DNA of 64,000 nt from Actinokineospora xionganensis (GTDB taxonomy: Bacteria; Actinomycetota; Actinomycetes; Mycobacteriales; Pseudonocardiaceae). The DNA lies in contig NZ_JABVED010000004.1 of NCBI RefSeq assembly GCF_014323725.1, positions 62,001 through 126,000 of the forward strand. Reading direction: 5' to 3'. Below the pieces are notes generated by a model. It was not told where the DNA came from. It worked only from the letters and a program-made list of their open reading frames with translations, and did no database searches. Position numbers and translations under genes: made by a program. Positions 16,238 to 26,809 of this stretch are shown in pieces. Position 1 is the first letter of the stretch; every line of letters starts with the position of its first letter.

Positions 16238-19200
16238 ATGGATCAGCAAGGTTTACCCAACGACACGAGACACTCGACCACCGAGCCGGAGATCGCGATC
16301 ATCGGCATGTCCGGGCGGTTCCCGGGGGCCGACGACGTCGACACGTTCTGGCGCAACATCAGCACCGGGACCGAGTCGTTCACCCGGTTCACCGACGAGG
16401 AGCTGATCCTCGGCGGCGAGGACCCGGCGGTGTTCCGGCATCCGGACTATGTCCGCGCCCGCCCGGTGCTCAACGACATCCGCGGGTTCGACGCGGGCTT
16501 CTTCGGGAGCAGTCCGCGCGAGGCCACGCTGGCCGATCCGCAGCAGTTGCTGTTCGTGGAGTGCGTGTGGGAGACCCTGGAGTCGGCGGGCTACGCCACC
16601 TCGGAGGACCGCGGCGCGGTGGGCGTGTTCGCCGGGATGAACATCAGCACGTACCTGCTGACCCGGCCCAACGCGTTCAAGATGGGCGTGGAGATCGACG
16701 GGCTGATGGTCGGCAACGACAAGGACGCCCTGGCCACCAACGTGTCCTACCGGCTCGACCTGCGCGGCCCCAGCGTCACCGTGCAGACCTTCTGCTCGAC
16801 CTCGCTCGTCGCCGTGCACCTCGCGTGCGACAGCCTGCGCCGCGGCGAGTGCGACATGGCGCTGGCGGGCGGGGTGTCGATCCGGGTGCCCGACCGGACC
16901 GGATACATGTACCACGAGGGAAACCAGGCCTCACCCGACGGCCACGTGCGCACCTTCGACGCGGGCGCGCGCGGCAGCATGTTCGGCGACGGCGTGGCGG
17001 TCGTCGCGCTCAAGCGGCTCGACCAGGCGCTCGCCGACCGCGACACGGTGCTCGCGGTGATCCGCGGCTCGGCGATCAACAACGACGGCGCGCTGAAGTT
17101 CAGCTTCCAGGCTCCGAGCATCGACGGGCAGCGCCGGTGTGTCACCTCCGCCATCGCGCGGGCCGGGGTGGACCCGGCCGACATCTCCTATGTGGAGGCG
17201 CACGGCACCGCCACGGAGGTCGGCGACCCGATGGAGGTCGCCGCCCTGACCGGCGCGTTCGGGCCGACCGAGGACAAGCAGTACTGCCTGCTCGGCTCGG
17301 TCAAGCCCAACGTGGGCCACCTGGACCGGGCGTCCGGGGCGACCGGGCTGATCAAGGTCGTGCAGTCGCTGCGGCACGAGCTGATCCCCGGGACGCTGAA
17401 CTTCACCACGCCCAACCCGGAGATCGACTTCGCGAACAGCCCGTTCCGGGTGAGCGCGGAGCCGACCCCGTGGCCGCGGCGCGCCGACCGGCCGAGGATC
17501 GCGGGCCTGAGTTCGCTGGGCACCGGCGGCACCAACGCGCACGCCATCATCACCGAGGCACCCGCGCCGCCCGCCCGACCCGAGCGAACCCGGCGCTGGC
17601 AGGTGATCCCGGTGTCGGCCCGCTCGGCGGCGGCCGCCGACCAGTCCTGCGAGCGGGTGGCGGCGCGGCTCGACGGGGCGACGGACCTTGACGTCGGCGA
17701 TGTGGCCTTCACCCTGCAGGTCGGCCGGAAAGTGTTCAACCACCGCCGGTTCGTCGTCGCCGAGAGCACCGCGGACGCGGCGGCGAAGCTGGCCGACCCA
17801 GCCCGCAGGCTCGGCCGGGCCGACGCGACGGTCGGCAGGCGGGTCGGGTTCCTGATCGCCGGGGTCGGAGAGCAGTACCCGGGGATGGTGGCCGCGCTCT
17901 ACGCGAACGAGAGCGCGTTCCGCGACGACGTCGACGAGTGCCTCGCGGTGCTCGGCCTGAACGCCGCCGTCGACCTGTCGGACATCTTCGTTCCCGCCGC
18001 AGGGGCGAGCACGGGCGACCTGGCCCGGCTGCTCGGCCGCGCGGCGGAGCCCATGCCGACGCCCGCCCTCGACGCGCACCTGATCCAGCCCGCCGTGTTC
18101 GTCGCCGAGTACGCCTTGGCCCGGCACTTCCTGCGCTGGGGCGTGCGGCCCGACATCATGGTCGGCTACAGCCTCGGTGAGTACGTCGCGGCCTGCCTGT
18201 CCGGCGTGCTGTCGCTGCCGGACGCGCTGCGGCTCGTCGCGCACCGCGCCACGCTGATCGCGTCGCTGCCCCCGGGCGCGATGCTGGCGGTGGCCGCGAC
18301 CGAGTCCCGCCTCCGTGCGGTCCTCGGCGACGAAGCGCTCCTCGACCTGGACATCGCGGTGCGCACGGGGTCGCAGATCGTCCTGGCCGGACCGGTCGAC
18401 CTGGTCGAGGCGGCCGGGGCGGCGCTGGTGGCCGAGGAGATCGGCTGCCGGATGCTGGACACCACGCACGCGTTCCATTCCCGGATGCTGGCGCCGGTCG
18501 CGGCCGAGCTGACAGAGTGGATCAGCGACAACATCACCCTGAACCCGCCCGGAATCCCGTACCTGAGCAACGTCACCGGGGAACTCGCCACCGAGAAGGC
18601 CGTCACCGACCCCGGGTACTGGGCGCGGCACATGTGCGAGACGGTCGAGTTCGGCGCCGGACTGGCGCACGTGCTCGGCATCGACGACCTCGCGCTGCTG
18701 GAGATCGGCCCCGGCCAGTCCCTCGGCGCGCTGGCCCGCATCCACCCGGCGTGCGCGCAGGCGCAGTGGCCGCTGATCATGACCTCGCTGCCCGGCGCCG
18801 CCGATCCGCGCGACGCCGAGCAGGCGGTGGCGGAGTCCCTGGGCAGGCTGTGGCTGGCGGGCGCGCCGGTCGACTGGCATGCCGCGCACGACCTCGACGA
18901 CTGGCGGCCGGGTCGGGTCCCGCTGCCGACGTATCCGTTCGAGCGCCAGGAATACTGGCTGGAGGCCGAGCAGGGAGCCGCGGGCCCGGTCGGCCCGGTG
19001 CTGGACGTGAACGACCCGACCAGCATCCTGACCGCCCTGCCGAAGCGGCCCGACACGGAGTGGATCACGCTGCCCGTGTGGCGGCAGACCGCGCCGCGCC
19101 CAGCCCGCACGGACGCGTCGACCTGGCTCGTCTACACCGACACCGGCACCGCCGACGATCTGGCGACCGCGCTGCGCTCGAAGCTGGAGGCGGCGGGCGG

Positions 19201-20935
19201 GCGGGTGGTGTTCGCCCGGCCGGGAGCGGCGTTCGACAGCGGCCCGGACGGCGTCACGCTGCGCCCGGGGTCCACTGAGGACACCACGGCCGCGCTGCGC
19301 GACCTGTCCGACCGCGGACTGGCCCCCGACCGGGTGGTGCACCTGTGGACGGTGGGCGGTGCGGCTGACCTGCCGCGCGGTTTCCACACCCTGGTGGCCT
19401 TCGCCAAGGCCGCGGGCGACCTCGGCCTGGCCGGATGGTCGCTCGACATCGTCACCACCGGCGGCCACCGGGTCCTGCCCGGCGACAAGGTCCGGGCGCA
19501 GACCGGCACCCTGATCGGCCCGACCAGGCTCATCCCGGTCGAGTACCCGAGCGCCACCACCCGACTGATCGACCTGGACAGAACCACGTCGGGCGCCGCC
19601 CTGCTGGCCGAACTGCGCGCGGAACCGGCCGACCAGGTCGTCGCCCTGCGCGGCGGCAGGCGGTGGATCCCCGGCTACGAGGTGCTCGACGCCTCCTGTG
19701 TCGACGAGACCGAGCCCGTCGTGGGCATCCGCCGCGGCGGCACGTACCTGGTCACCGGCGGGCTGGGCGGCATCGGTCTCGCGATGGCCGAGCGGCTCGC
19801 CGAGCAGTACCAGGCCAAGCTCGTCCTGCTGAGCCGCACGCCGGCACCTCCCCGGGACCAGTGGGCGGCCATCGCCGCCGCGGCGAACACCGCGCCCGAG
19901 GTGCGCAGGCGCATCGACGGGTTGCGCGGCCTCGAAGCCCACGGCGCCCAGGTGGTCACCGTGGCGGGCGACGTGGCGCGCACCGCCGACGTCCGCCGCG
20001 CGGTCGACACCGCGCTCGACCGGTTCGGCGGGCTCGACGGCGTGCTGCACTGCGCCGGGGTGCCCGCGCTGGGCCTGATGCAGTTCAAGACCGCGACCGA
20101 CGTCGACAAGGTGCTCGCGCCCAAGGTGGCGGGAACGCTGGCCATCGCCGAGGTGCTGCGCGAGGTGCCGGTCGACTTCCTGGCGCTGTTCTCCTCGACG
20201 ACGTCGGCCACCGGCGGCGGCGCGGGCCAGGTCGACTACTGCGCGGCGAACGCGTTCCTGGACGCCTTCGCGCAGAGCGATCCCCTGCCGGGCTGCCTGG
20301 TGACCTCGATCGACTGGGGCGAGTGGACGTGGAACGGCTGGACCGTCGGCCTCGACAGCTACGACGAGGGGTCTCGGCAGTTCTTCGAGACCTACCGGGA
20401 GACCTTCGGCATCTCCTTCGACGAGGGATGGCGGGTCCTGCGGCGGATCCTGGCCGCGGGCGAGCCGCACGTCGTGGTGTCCACACAGGACTTCGCGCCA
20501 CTGGTCGCGATGAGCAGGCTGTCCTCCATCGAAAGCCACCAGGCGACGGTGAAGAAGGCGCGCGACGCGCTGGGCAGGCATCCCCGGCCGGACCTGTCGA
20601 CCTCGTTCGTGCAGCCGCAGACACCCGCCGAGCAGGCGATCGCGGACGTGTGGACCGAGGCCCTCGGGCTCGACGAGGTCGGCGTGCACGACAACTTCTT
20701 CGAACTGGGCGGCAACTCCCTGATCGGCATGGAGATCATCGCCCGGGTCCGTACGGCGCTCGACCTGTCCTACCTGCCGCCGCACATCCTCTACCAGGCG
20801 CCGACCGTGGCCGCGCTGGCCACCGCCGCCGCGGGCGGCACCGAGCAAGACGAAGGCACAGCGGAGACCGGTGACCAGAACCGGTCCCGGATCGAACAAC
20901 GGCGCAACACGCTCCGAAACAGGAGGTCGTCATGA
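16238..20935 (+). CDS. Type I PKS, one module: KS-AT-KR-ACP, 1565 aa
   Basis: Adds one malonyl-derived two-carbon unit and reduces it to a hydroxyl. KS about 17-445: active Cys186 in QTFCSTS, His in EAHGTAT, His in NVGHLD. AT about 530-850: Ser645 in GYSLGEY; HAFH predicts malonyl-CoA. KR about 1160-1395: TGGLGGIG nucleotide motif, Tyr1334 in DYCAAN. ACP: Ser1494 in LGGNSL. There is no DH, ER or TE. The KR lacks the LDD motif of B-type ketoreductases. The KS differs from the usual DTACSSS motif, and there is no N-terminal coiled-coil docking helix. I chose ATG 16238 after AGGGG; a TTG one codon earlier is possible. ATGA overlap with the next PKS couples the two. Confidence 0.93.
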   Translation: MDQQGLPNDTRHSTTEPEIAIIGMSGRFPGADDVDTFWRNISTGTESFTRFTDEELILGGEDPAVFRHPDYVRARPVLNDIRGFDAGFFGSSPREATLADPQQLLFVECVWETLESAGYATSEDRGAVGVFAGMNISTYLLTRPNAFKMGVEIDGLMVGNDKDALATNVSYRLDLRGPSVTVQTFCSTSLVAVHLACDSLRRGECDMALAGGVSIRVPDRTGYMYHEGNQASPDGHVRTFDAGARGSMFGDGVAVVALKRLDQALADRDTVLAVIRGSAINNDGALKFSFQAPSIDGQRRCVTSAIARAGVDPADISYVEAHGTATEVGDPMEVAALTGAFGPTEDKQYCLLGSVKPNVGHLDRASGATGLIKVVQSLRHELIPGTLNFTTPNPEIDFANSPFRVSAEPTPWPRRADRPRIAGLSSLGTGGTNAHAIITEAPAPPARPERTRRWQVIPVSARSAAAADQSCERVAARLDGATDLDVGDVAFTLQVGRKVFNHRRFVVAESTADAAAKLADPARRLGRADATVGRRVGFLIAGVGEQYPGMVAALYANESAFRDDVDECLAVLGLNAAVDLSDIFVPAAGASTGDLARLLGRAAEPMPTPALDAHLIQPAVFVAEYALARHFLRWGVRPDIMVGYSLGEYVAACLSGVLSLPDALRLVAHRATLIASLPPGAMLAVAATESRLRAVLGDEALLDLDIAVRTGSQIVLAGPVDLVEAAGAALVAEEIGCRMLDTTHAFHSRMLAPVAAELTEWISDNITLNPPGIPYLSNVTGELATEKAVTDPGYWARHMCETVEFGAGLAHVLGIDDLALLEIGPGQSLGALARIHPACAQAQWPLIMTSLPGAADPRDAEQAVAESLGRLWLAGAPVDWHAAHDLDDWRPGRVPLPTYPFERQEYWLEAEQGAAGPVGPVLDVNDPTSILTALPKRPDTEWITLPVWRQTAPRPARTDASTWLVYTDTGTADDLATALRSKLEAAGGRVVFARPGAAFDSGPDGVTLRPGSTEDTTAALRDLSDRGLAPDRVVHLWTVGGAADLPRGFHTLVAFAKAAGDLGLAGWSLDIVTTGGHRVLPGDKVRAQTGTLIGPTRLIPVEYPSATTRLIDLDRTTSGAALLAELRAEPADQVVALRGGRRWIPGYEVLDASCVDETEPVVGIRRGGTYLVTGGLGGIGLAMAERLAEQYQAKLVLLSRTPAPPRDQWAAIAAAANTAPEVRRRIDGLRGLEAHGAQVVTVAGDVARTADVRRAVDTALDRFGGLDGVLHCAGVPALGLMQFKTATDVDKVLAPKVAGTLAIAEVLREVPVDFLALFSSTTSATGGGAGQVDYCAANAFLDAFAQSDPLPGCLVTSIDWGEWTWNGWTVGLDSYDEGSRQFFETYRETFGISFDEGWRVLRRILAAGEPHVVVSTQDFAPLVAMSRLSSIESHQATVKKARDALGRHPRPDLSTSFVQPQTPAEQAIADVWTEALGLDEVGVHDNFFELGGNSLIGMEIIARVRTALDLSYLPPHILYQAPTVAALATAAAGGTEQDEGTAETGDQNRSRIEQRRNTLRNRRSS

Positions 20936-23900
20936 CGGAAACCGACTACGGTTCGGCGGTCGCCCTGGTCGGGATGTCCGGGCGCTTCCCGGGCGCGGGC
21001 AGCGTCGACGAGTTGTGGCGCAACCTGCTGGCCGGGGTGAAAGGCTTACAAGAACTCACCGACGAGCAGTTACGCGACGCGGGGGTCGAGCCGGGACAGC
21101 TCGCCGACCCCCGCTACGTCCGCGTCGGCGGGCCGCTGCGCGACCTCGACCGGTTCGACGCGGGGGTCTTCGGGATCAGCCCGCGCGAAGCCGAGACCAT
21201 GGACCCGCAGCACAAGCTGTTCCTGGAATGCTCGTGGGAGGCGCTGGAGTCGGCCGGGTACTGCCCGACGGACACGCCCGGCCAGGTCGCGGTGTTCGGC
21301 GGCTCCGGCTTCCCGGACTACATCGTGCAGAACATCCAGCACCTCGCGGGTGAGCCCGGCGGCGCGCTGCTGATGGCGGTCGGCAACGAGCGCGACTCGC
21401 TGGCCTCGCTGGTGTCCTACAAACTGGGCCTGCGCGGACCGGCGATCTCGGTGCAGACCTTCTGCTCCACCTCACTGGTCTCGGTGCACCTGGCGTGCCA
21501 GAGCCTGCTGACCTACGAGTGCGACATGGCGGTGGCGGGCGGCGCGTACACCCCGCTGCCCCAGCCGACCGGCTACGTCTACGAACCCGGCGGCATCACC
21601 TCCCCGGACGGCCGGGTGCGCAGCTTCGACGCCGAGGCCAACGGCACGGTGATGGGCAGCGGCGTCGGCGTGGTCGCGCTCAAGCGGATGTCCGAGGCGA
21701 TCAGCGACGGCGACGTGATCCACGCGGTGATCCTCGGGTCGGCGGCCAACAACGACGGCCGGGTGCGGGCCGGGTACACCGCGCCCGGTGTCGACGGCCA
21801 GGCCGAGGTGATCGACGCCGCGCTCGGCGTGGCCGGGGTGAAGCCGGAGACCATCGGGTACGTCGAGTGCCACGCGACCGGCACCATGCTCGGCGACTCG
21901 ATCGAGCTGGCCGCGATGAACCGGGTGTTCACCCAGGCCCGTGAGGTGCCGTGCGTGCTGGGCACCCTCAAGCCCAGCCTGGGCCACCTCGACCGCGCGT
22001 CCGGCGTGACCGGGCTGATGCGCGCCGCGATGAACCTCAAACACGAACTGCTGCCCGCCACGCCCGACTACCGCGACCCGAACCCGGCCCTGGCCACGTC
22101 GCTGGACCGGTTCACCGTCCTGTCCGAACACCAGGCGTGGGCGGCGGGCCCGCATCCGCGCCGGGCCGGGGTCAGCTCGTTCGGCCTGGGCGGGACCAAC
22201 GCGCACGTCGTGCTGGAGCAGGCCCCGCCGCGGCCGGTCCGGCCGCACCGCGCGGGCCCGCACCTGCTGGCGTTCTCCGCCGCCGACGCCGACGCGTTGG
22301 CCGCGGTCACCGAGCGCCTGGCCGGGCATCTCGCCGAGCACACCGGCGACGACCTGGCCGACGTGGCGTTCACCCTGCAGATGTCGCGGTGCGGTTTCGC
22401 GCTGCGGCGCGCGGTGGTGGTCGCCGACCACGCCGACGCGGTGGCGGCGCTGGGCGACCCGGAGCGCTGGATCGACGGCAAGACGCAGCGGCGCAACCCG
22501 AAGGTCCGGCTCCTCGGGCCCGAGGAGTCCACCCGGCGGCTCGCCGCCCTCGGCGCGCGGGTCGTCGACGAGGAGGCCGAGGACGTGCTCGACATCGTCG
22601 TCGAGCCGGGTGAGGACGGCTTCCTGGCGGCGCTGGCGGCCCTGTGGCAGGCGGGCAGCGTCCTGGACTGGCCCGCCCTGCACGGCGGGGCCGGACGGCG
22701 GGTCGAGCTGCCGACGTATCCGTTCCAGCGCAAGCGGTATTGGATCGACGCCAAGCCTCGGGCGTTCGACGTCCCGGACGTCTGGTGGTCGGCGCCGACC
22801 ACCACGACCCGCACCTACGACCGGGCACAGTGGACCTACCTGCCGACCTGGCAGCGCAAGCCGCGCCCACTCGCCGACCTCGACGAGCGGCTCCGGGCCG
22901 CCGGGCCGTGGCTGGTGTTCAGCGGCGACGAGCGCGGCGAGGCGTTGGTCGAGCACCTGACCCACTCGGGCGTCGAGGTCACCACCGTGCGCCCCGGCGA
23001 CCGGTTCGACCAGGACGAGACGGGCGACTTCACCGTCCGCGTCGACGAGCCGGGCGACATGGCGGAGCTGATCGGGTCGCTGCTGGTCGGGCCCCGCACC
23101 ATCGTGCACGGGTTCAGCCTGGGCAGCGCCGAGGCCGGACCCGACGCCATGGCGCACTTCGACGCCGAACAGCACCGCGGCTTCTACTCGGTGATGGCGC
23201 TGGCGCGGGAGCTGGTGGACAACACCGGCGCCGCCGCGCGCATCGAACTGGTCGTGCTGACCTCGGGCGCGGTCGACGTGGCCGGTTCGGACCTGCGCCA
23301 CCCCGAGCACGCGACGCTGGCCGCGCTGGCCCCGACGCTGGCCCAGGAGAATCCGCGGCTGCGCACCCGGCACATCGACGTCGACGCGGGCGACCTCGCC
23401 CGGCTGACCACCCCCGTGCTGGCCGCGTCGGTCGACGGGCACGACGGGCCGGTGGCGGTGCGGGCGGGCGAGCTGTGGCTGCGCCGCTACCAGCCGTTCC
23501 CCATCGAGGAGCTGACCGACCAGACCCGGCCGGTCAAGGACGGCGACGCGGTCCTGATCACCGGTGGGCTCGGCGACATCGGCATGGTCCTCGCCCGGCA
23601 CCTGGCGAGCAGGTACGGCTGCAAGCTCGTGCTCACCGCGCGTTCCCCGCTGCCGCCGCGCGAACAGTGGCAGGACTTCCTCGCCGCCGTGCCCGAGGGC
23701 GGCGAGCGGACCGCGCGGCACATCGGCAACGTCCTCGATCTGGAGAGCCGCGGCGCGACGGTGCTCGCGCTGTCGGCGAACGTGGCCGACGTGGAGGACA
23801 TGCGCGGCGTCGTGCGGACCGCGGTGGACGCGTTCGGCGGGATCGACGTGGTCGTGCACGCCGCGGGTGTGCAGGACGGGCAGTACTTCACCTTCGCGCA

Positions 23901-24648
23901 CCTGATCGAGCGGGACGCCTGCGAAGCGCACTTCCTGGCCAAGGTCAAGGGTTTCCACGTGCTGCAGACCGTGCTGGCCGACCAGGCACCGCACCGCCGG
24001 ATCACCCTGTCGTCGCTGGCCGCGGTGCTCGGCGGGATGGCCCTGGCGCCGTACGCCGCCGCGAACGCGGCACTCGACGCCTACACCCGGTCGGCGCGGC
24101 TGGCGGGCGAGGGCCGGTGGGTCACGGTGGACTGGGACACCTGGAACGTCGACCCGCAGCGGCTCGAAGGGCACGGGCCCAGCGTCACCGACTTCGCCAT
24201 GGTGCCCGCGGAGGCCGTCGACGTGTTCGAGCGGACCCTGTCGGCAGGCGACCAGGTGGGCCACCTGGTGATCTCCACCGGTTCGCTGGAGGCGCGGCTC
24301 GCCCAGTGGATCACCGGCGACATCCACGAGGCCGACGACGAGGACGAGGTCGACGACCGCGAGCGGCACCCGCGGCCCGACCTGAGCAGCCCGTATGTGG
24401 CGCCCAAGGAGGGCACCGAGGAGAAGCTCGCGGAGATCTGGTCGCGGGTGCTGCGGATCGAGCCGATCGGCGCCACGGACAACTTCTTCGAGCTCGGCGG
24501 GCACTCGCTCATCGCGATCGACCTCACCGCGCGCATCCGCAAGGGGTTCGGGGCGTCGATCCCGATCACCGGGCTGCTGGAGTGCCCCACGGTCCGCCAA
24601 CTGGCCGACCTGATCGACGGGACGGAGGCGCCCGATGCGACAGCCTGA
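20932..24648 (+). CDS. Type I PKS module lacking its AT: KS-KR-ACP, 1238 aa
   Basis: KS about 8-435: Cys178 in QTFCSTS; the usual HGTGT motif reads HATGT (His314); SLGHLD keeps the second His. The KS-AT linker (about 445-520) and post-AT linker ending [12 protein letters not shown] (about 590-612) are both present, but the roughly 300-residue acyltransferase between them is absent, and no GxSxG or HAFH/YASH motif remains. KR about 870-1095: TGGLGDIG, Tyr1041 in PYAAAN. ACP: Ser1192 in LGGHSL. The protein is 327 residues shorter than its neighbour, matching loss of one AT. Extender loading must occur in trans, or the module does not extend. No thioesterase follows. The stop lies inside the next gene (14-base overlap). 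Confidence 0.93.
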   Translation: MTETDYGSAVALVGMSGRFPGAGSVDELWRNLLAGVKGLQELTDEQLRDAGVEPGQLADPRYVRVGGPLRDLDRFDAGVFGISPREAETMDPQHKLFLECSWEALESAGYCPTDTPGQVAVFGGSGFPDYIVQNIQHLAGEPGGALLMAVGNERDSLASLVSYKLGLRGPAISVQTFCSTSLVSVHLACQSLLTYECDMAVAGGAYTPLPQPTGYVYEPGGITSPDGRVRSFDAEANGTVMGSGVGVVALKRMSEAISDGDVIHAVILGSAANNDGRVRAGYTAPGVDGQAEVIDAALGVAGVKPETIGYVECHATGTMLGDSIELAAMNRVFTQAREVPCVLGTLKPSLGHLDRASGVTGLMRAAMNLKHELLPATPDYRDPNPALATSLDRFTVLSEHQAWAAGPHPRRAGVSSFGLGGTNAHVVLEQAPPRPVRPHRAGPHLLAFSAADADALAAVTERLAGHLAEHTGDDLADVAFTLQMSRCGFALRRAVVVADHADAVAALGDPERWIDGKTQRRNPKVRLLGPEESTRRLAALGARVVDEEAEDVLDIVVEPGEDGFLAALAALWQAGSVLDWPALHGGAGRRVELPTYPFQRKRYWIDAKPRAFDVPDVWWSAPTTTTRTYDRAQWTYLPTWQRKPRPLADLDERLRAAGPWLVFSGDERGEALVEHLTHSGVEVTTVRPGDRFDQDETGDFTVRVDEPGDMAELIGSLLVGPRTIVHGFSLGSAEAGPDAMAHFDAEQHRGFYSVMALARELVDNTGAAARIELVVLTSGAVDVAGSDLRHPEHATLAALAPTLAQENPRLRTRHIDVDAGDLARLTTPVLAASVDGHDGPVAVRAGELWLRRYQPFPIEELTDQTRPVKDGDAVLITGGLGDIGMVLARHLASRYGCKLVLTARSPLPPREQWQDFLAAVPEGGERTARHIGNVLDLESRGATVLALSANVADVEDMRGVVRTAVDAFGGIDVVVHAAGVQDGQYFTFAHLIERDACEAHFLAKVKGFHVLQTVLADQAPHRRITLSSLAAVLGGMALAPYAAANAALDAYTRSARLAGEGRWVTVDWDTWNVDPQRLEGHGPSVTDFAMVPAEAVDVFERTLSAGDQVGHLVISTGSLEARLAQWITGDIHEADDEDEVDDRERHPRPDLSSPYVAPKEGTEEKLAEIWSRVLRIEPIGATDNFFELGGHSLIAIDLTARIRKGFGASIPITGLLECPTVRQLADLIDGTEAPDATA

Positions 24649-25789
24649 GTACCTGCGCACGGTGCAGGGGTTCGTCCGCCGCGAGCTGATCGGCCGGGAG
24701 GCGGAACTGGACTCCCTCGCCCCCGCGCCGCTGCCGCTCTACGAGCGGTGGGCCGACACCGGGTTGGCGAACTGGTGGCTGCCCAAGGAGCACGGCGGCC
24801 TCGGCATGTCCCTCGAGGAGAGCGTGCGGATCGTCAACGAACTCGCCTACGGCGACGCGGGGGCGGCCTTCACGCTGTTCATCCCGGTGCTGACGACCAG
24901 CATGGTCGCCTGGTACGGCGGCGAGGAACTCCGGCGGCGCCACCTCGACGACCTGGGCAGCGGGTTCTGCGCCACCCTGGGCAGCGAGCACGCCGCGGGC
25001 AGTGAGCTGGGGCGGATCACCACCACGGTGCGGCGGGAGGGCGACACGCTCGTCCTCAACGGGGAGAAGGCGTTCTCCACCGACGCCGACTTCGCCCGGT
25101 TCCTCGTCGTGGTGGCGCGGGCGGAGGACAACCCAGCGCAGTTCCAGGCCGTGCTGGTGCCCCGGGACACCCCCGGCGTCACCATGGACAAGCGCTGGGA
25201 TGTCATCGGCCTGCGCTCCTCGGCGACGTACCAGGTGTCGCTGTCGAACTGCCGGGTACCGGCGGAAAACGCCTTGCAGGGCAACGGGTTGCGGCTGCTG
25301 GAGGTCGGGCTCAACGCCAGCCGGATCCTGATCGCCACCACCGCCCTCGGCATCGCCCGCCGGGTGCGGGACGTGTGCATGGACTATGCGAAAACCAAGT
25401 CGGTCAAGGGATCGCCACTGCTGGGCAACGCCGTGTTCGCCTCGCGGCTGGGCCAGTTCGAGATGCAGATCGACGTGATGGCCAACCAGTGCCTCACCGC
25501 GGCCCGTGAATACGACGCGATCGCGGCCCGGCCGGACGCGGGTGAGGAGTTCTTGCGGGTGGGCGCTCTGAAGTCGGCGTTGACGACGAAGATGTTCTGC
25601 GGCCAGACGGGCTGGCAGATCGCGGCGACGGCGTCGGAGATGTTCGGCGGGCTGGGGTATACGCACGAGGCGGTGATCGGGAAGCTGCTGCGGGACGTGC
25701 GGTATGTGTCCATTGTGGAGGCTGGGGACGACGTTCTGCGGGACCTGGTCTTCACGCGGTTCGTGGTCCCGGTCTCCAAACGCACTTGA
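24635..25789 (+). CDS. Acyl-CoA (or acyl-ACP) dehydrogenase, 384 aa
   Basis: A full acyl-CoA dehydrogenase fold. N-terminal helices include [17 protein letters not shown]; the middle beta domain has [17 protein letters not shown] and [10 protein letters not shown] (FAD and substrate region); the C-terminal helices have [32 protein letters not shown]. The glutamate in IVEAGDDVL aligns with the usual catalytic base. It overlaps the AT-less PKS gene by 14 bases and ends the left arm, so it probably desaturates or oxidises the chain, a precursor, or an ACP-bound intermediate. It is distinct from the FkbI-like dehydrogenase on the right arm. The substrate cannot be read from sequence. Confidence 0.85.
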   Translation: MRQPEYLRTVQGFVRRELIGREAELDSLAPAPLPLYERWADTGLANWWLPKEHGGLGMSLEESVRIVNELAYGDAGAAFTLFIPVLTTSMVAWYGGEELRRRHLDDLGSGFCATLGSEHAAGSELGRITTTVRREGDTLVLNGEKAFSTDADFARFLVVVARAEDNPAQFQAVLVPRDTPGVTMDKRWDVIGLRSSATYQVSLSNCRVPAENALQGNGLRLLEVGLNASRILIATTALGIARRVRDVCMDYAKTKSVKGSPLLGNAVFASRLGQFEMQIDVMANQCLTAAREYDAIAARPDAGEEFLRVGALKSALTTKMFCGQTGWQIAATASEMFGGLGYTHEAVIGKLLRDVRYVSIVEAGDDVLRDLVFTRFVVPVSKRT

Positions 25790-25836
25790 GCCGTGGTCCG
25801 CAACGACACGCCGAAAGACAGCGTCGGTAGCAAGAT

Positions 25837-25877
25837 CGAAAGCGGCTCCATCCTCATCCAGGATGGAGCCGCTTTCG
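25837..25877. terminator. Terminator at the end of the left polyketide arm
   Basis: A perfect 17-base stem (25837-25853 with 25861-25877) and a seven-base loop, followed by TTGTTTG, lie 47 bases after the dehydrogenase stop and about 100 bases before the 3' end of the convergent island operon. Confidence 0.9.
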
Positions 25878-25976
25878 TTGTTTGCGCTGGCAAGCAGTGT
25901 CGCCAAGGAGGCATCCGGTGCGTGGATGCGGTGTCGGTCGGCCTTCACGTTTCGGCAGCCCCGCCCCTGTCCGCTC

Positions 25977-26453
25977 TTACACGGCGAGTTCAGCCCAGAT
26001 CACCCGGCCCCGCGGTTCCATGGATGATCCCCAGCGGTTGGCCAGCGCGTCGACCAAGTGGAGGCCACTGTCCTGTTGTAGGTTTTCGGGGCGTCGCAGT
26101 GCTTCCGGATGTACGTCGGTGACCTCGAAAACGATGTGCCGTTGGTAGCCGAACATCCGCAGCGTGATCGGGTTGAGTTCGGTGAGGTCGTTCCAGCTCG
26201 TGCCGTCGTCCGGTTTCGTGGCCTCGACAGCCAGCGTCACCAGCTCGGCGGCCACTGCCTCCATGTGGTCTTCGACGCAGAGAGCGTGCCACCGGTTGAG
26301 GGTGTCCGAGATGAACATGCGGGCGACGTTGACAGCAGTCGGCAGGGCCACCAAGTCCAGCGATGCCGAGAAGCGAGGCTCCTCACGCAGCCGAGTCTCC
26401 GGCCGGTCGATCGAACTTCGGACGTAGCCGTAGACCAGCGATGCCGCGCTCAT
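25977..26453 (-). CDS. Degenerate GHKL/HATPase-like ATP-binding protein, 158 aa
   Basis: Resembles the RsbW/SpoIIAB-type ATP-binding proteins common in actinomycetes: a helix pair with EAVAAELVTLAVEAT (N-box position), strand FEVTDVHPE (D-box Asp), and GLHLVDALANRWG (G-box), ending GRVIWAEL. In working members the N-box reads ELVTNAV; here the Mg-binding Asn is replaced by Leu, so ATP hydrolysis or binding may be impaired. Family members act as anti-sigma kinases or partners of XRE regulators. It is last in a five-gene operon; its ATG overlaps the preceding stop by four bases. Confidence 0.7.
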   Translation of the reverse strand: MSAASLVYGYVRSSIDRPETRLREEPRFSASLDLVALPTAVNVARMFISDTLNRWHALCVEDHMEAVAAELVTLAVEATKPDDGTSWNDLTELNPITLRMFGYQRHIVFEVTDVHPEALRRPENLQQDSGLHLVDALANRWGSSMEPRGRVIWAELAV

Positions 26454-26809
26454 GCCGGCGTCCACAGCAGGCTTGACCGCTTGACCAGTGAGGGTGCGCC
26501 GGATTCGCCAGGCTCGGGCAGCCCGAGCAGATCCCGCACGACCTCTTGAAGGTCCGTTCCCTCCTTGGCCCACACGCAGCCGCCGCCGTAGGAGTCGTCG
26601 AGGACTCGGGCCGCGCTGACGTTGTGGCGGTCGAAGATGAAGAGGGCATCGGTGTATTGCCGGCGGCTGTAGCTTCCGACAATGCCGACCAGTTCGCCGC
26701 TCTCGTCGTAAAGGCCCCGGAACACCCAACCCGACGACCTGATCGTCACCAACTCGTGGAGTTCGGGGAACCGGCGCAGGGCGTCGCCTTCGGTGATCTT
26801 CTCGTTCAT
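26450..26809 (-). CDS. Unrecognised small protein, 119 aa
   Basis: A soluble protein opening MNEKITEGDALRRFPELHELV. The middle is beta-rich (SSGWVFRGLYDESGELVGIVGSY), then DALFIFDRHNVSAARVLDDS, and a helix TDLQEVVRDLLGLPEP. I do not recognise a family; similar short proteins recur in actinomycetes near XRE or ATPase genes. No catalytic motif or membrane segment. Four-base overlaps with both neighbours place it firmly in the operon. Confidence 0.7.
   Translation of the reverse strand: MNEKITEGDALRRFPELHELVTIRSSGWVFRGLYDESGELVGIVGSYSRRQYTDALFIFDRHNVSAARVLDDSYGGGCVWAKEGTDLQEVVRDLLGLPEPGESGAPSLVKRSSLLWTPA

Larger units (their letters stand above)
14551..25789 (+). other. Left arm of the type I polyketide biosynthetic cluster
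   Basis: Five genes in one orientation overlap or nearly touch: ABC ATPase, ABC permease, KS-AT-KR-ACP, AT-less KS-KR-ACP, and acyl-CoA dehydrogenase. A terminator closes it at 25837-25877. KS type, linkers and ACPs resemble those of the bimodular PKS on the right arm, so I treat both arms as one cluster. Confidence 0.8.

Noticed and set aside
16931-20899. Minus-strand open frame (about 1320 codons) opposite the KS-AT-KR-ACP gene
   Set aside because: Same explanation: antisense, low complexity, no recognisable domain.
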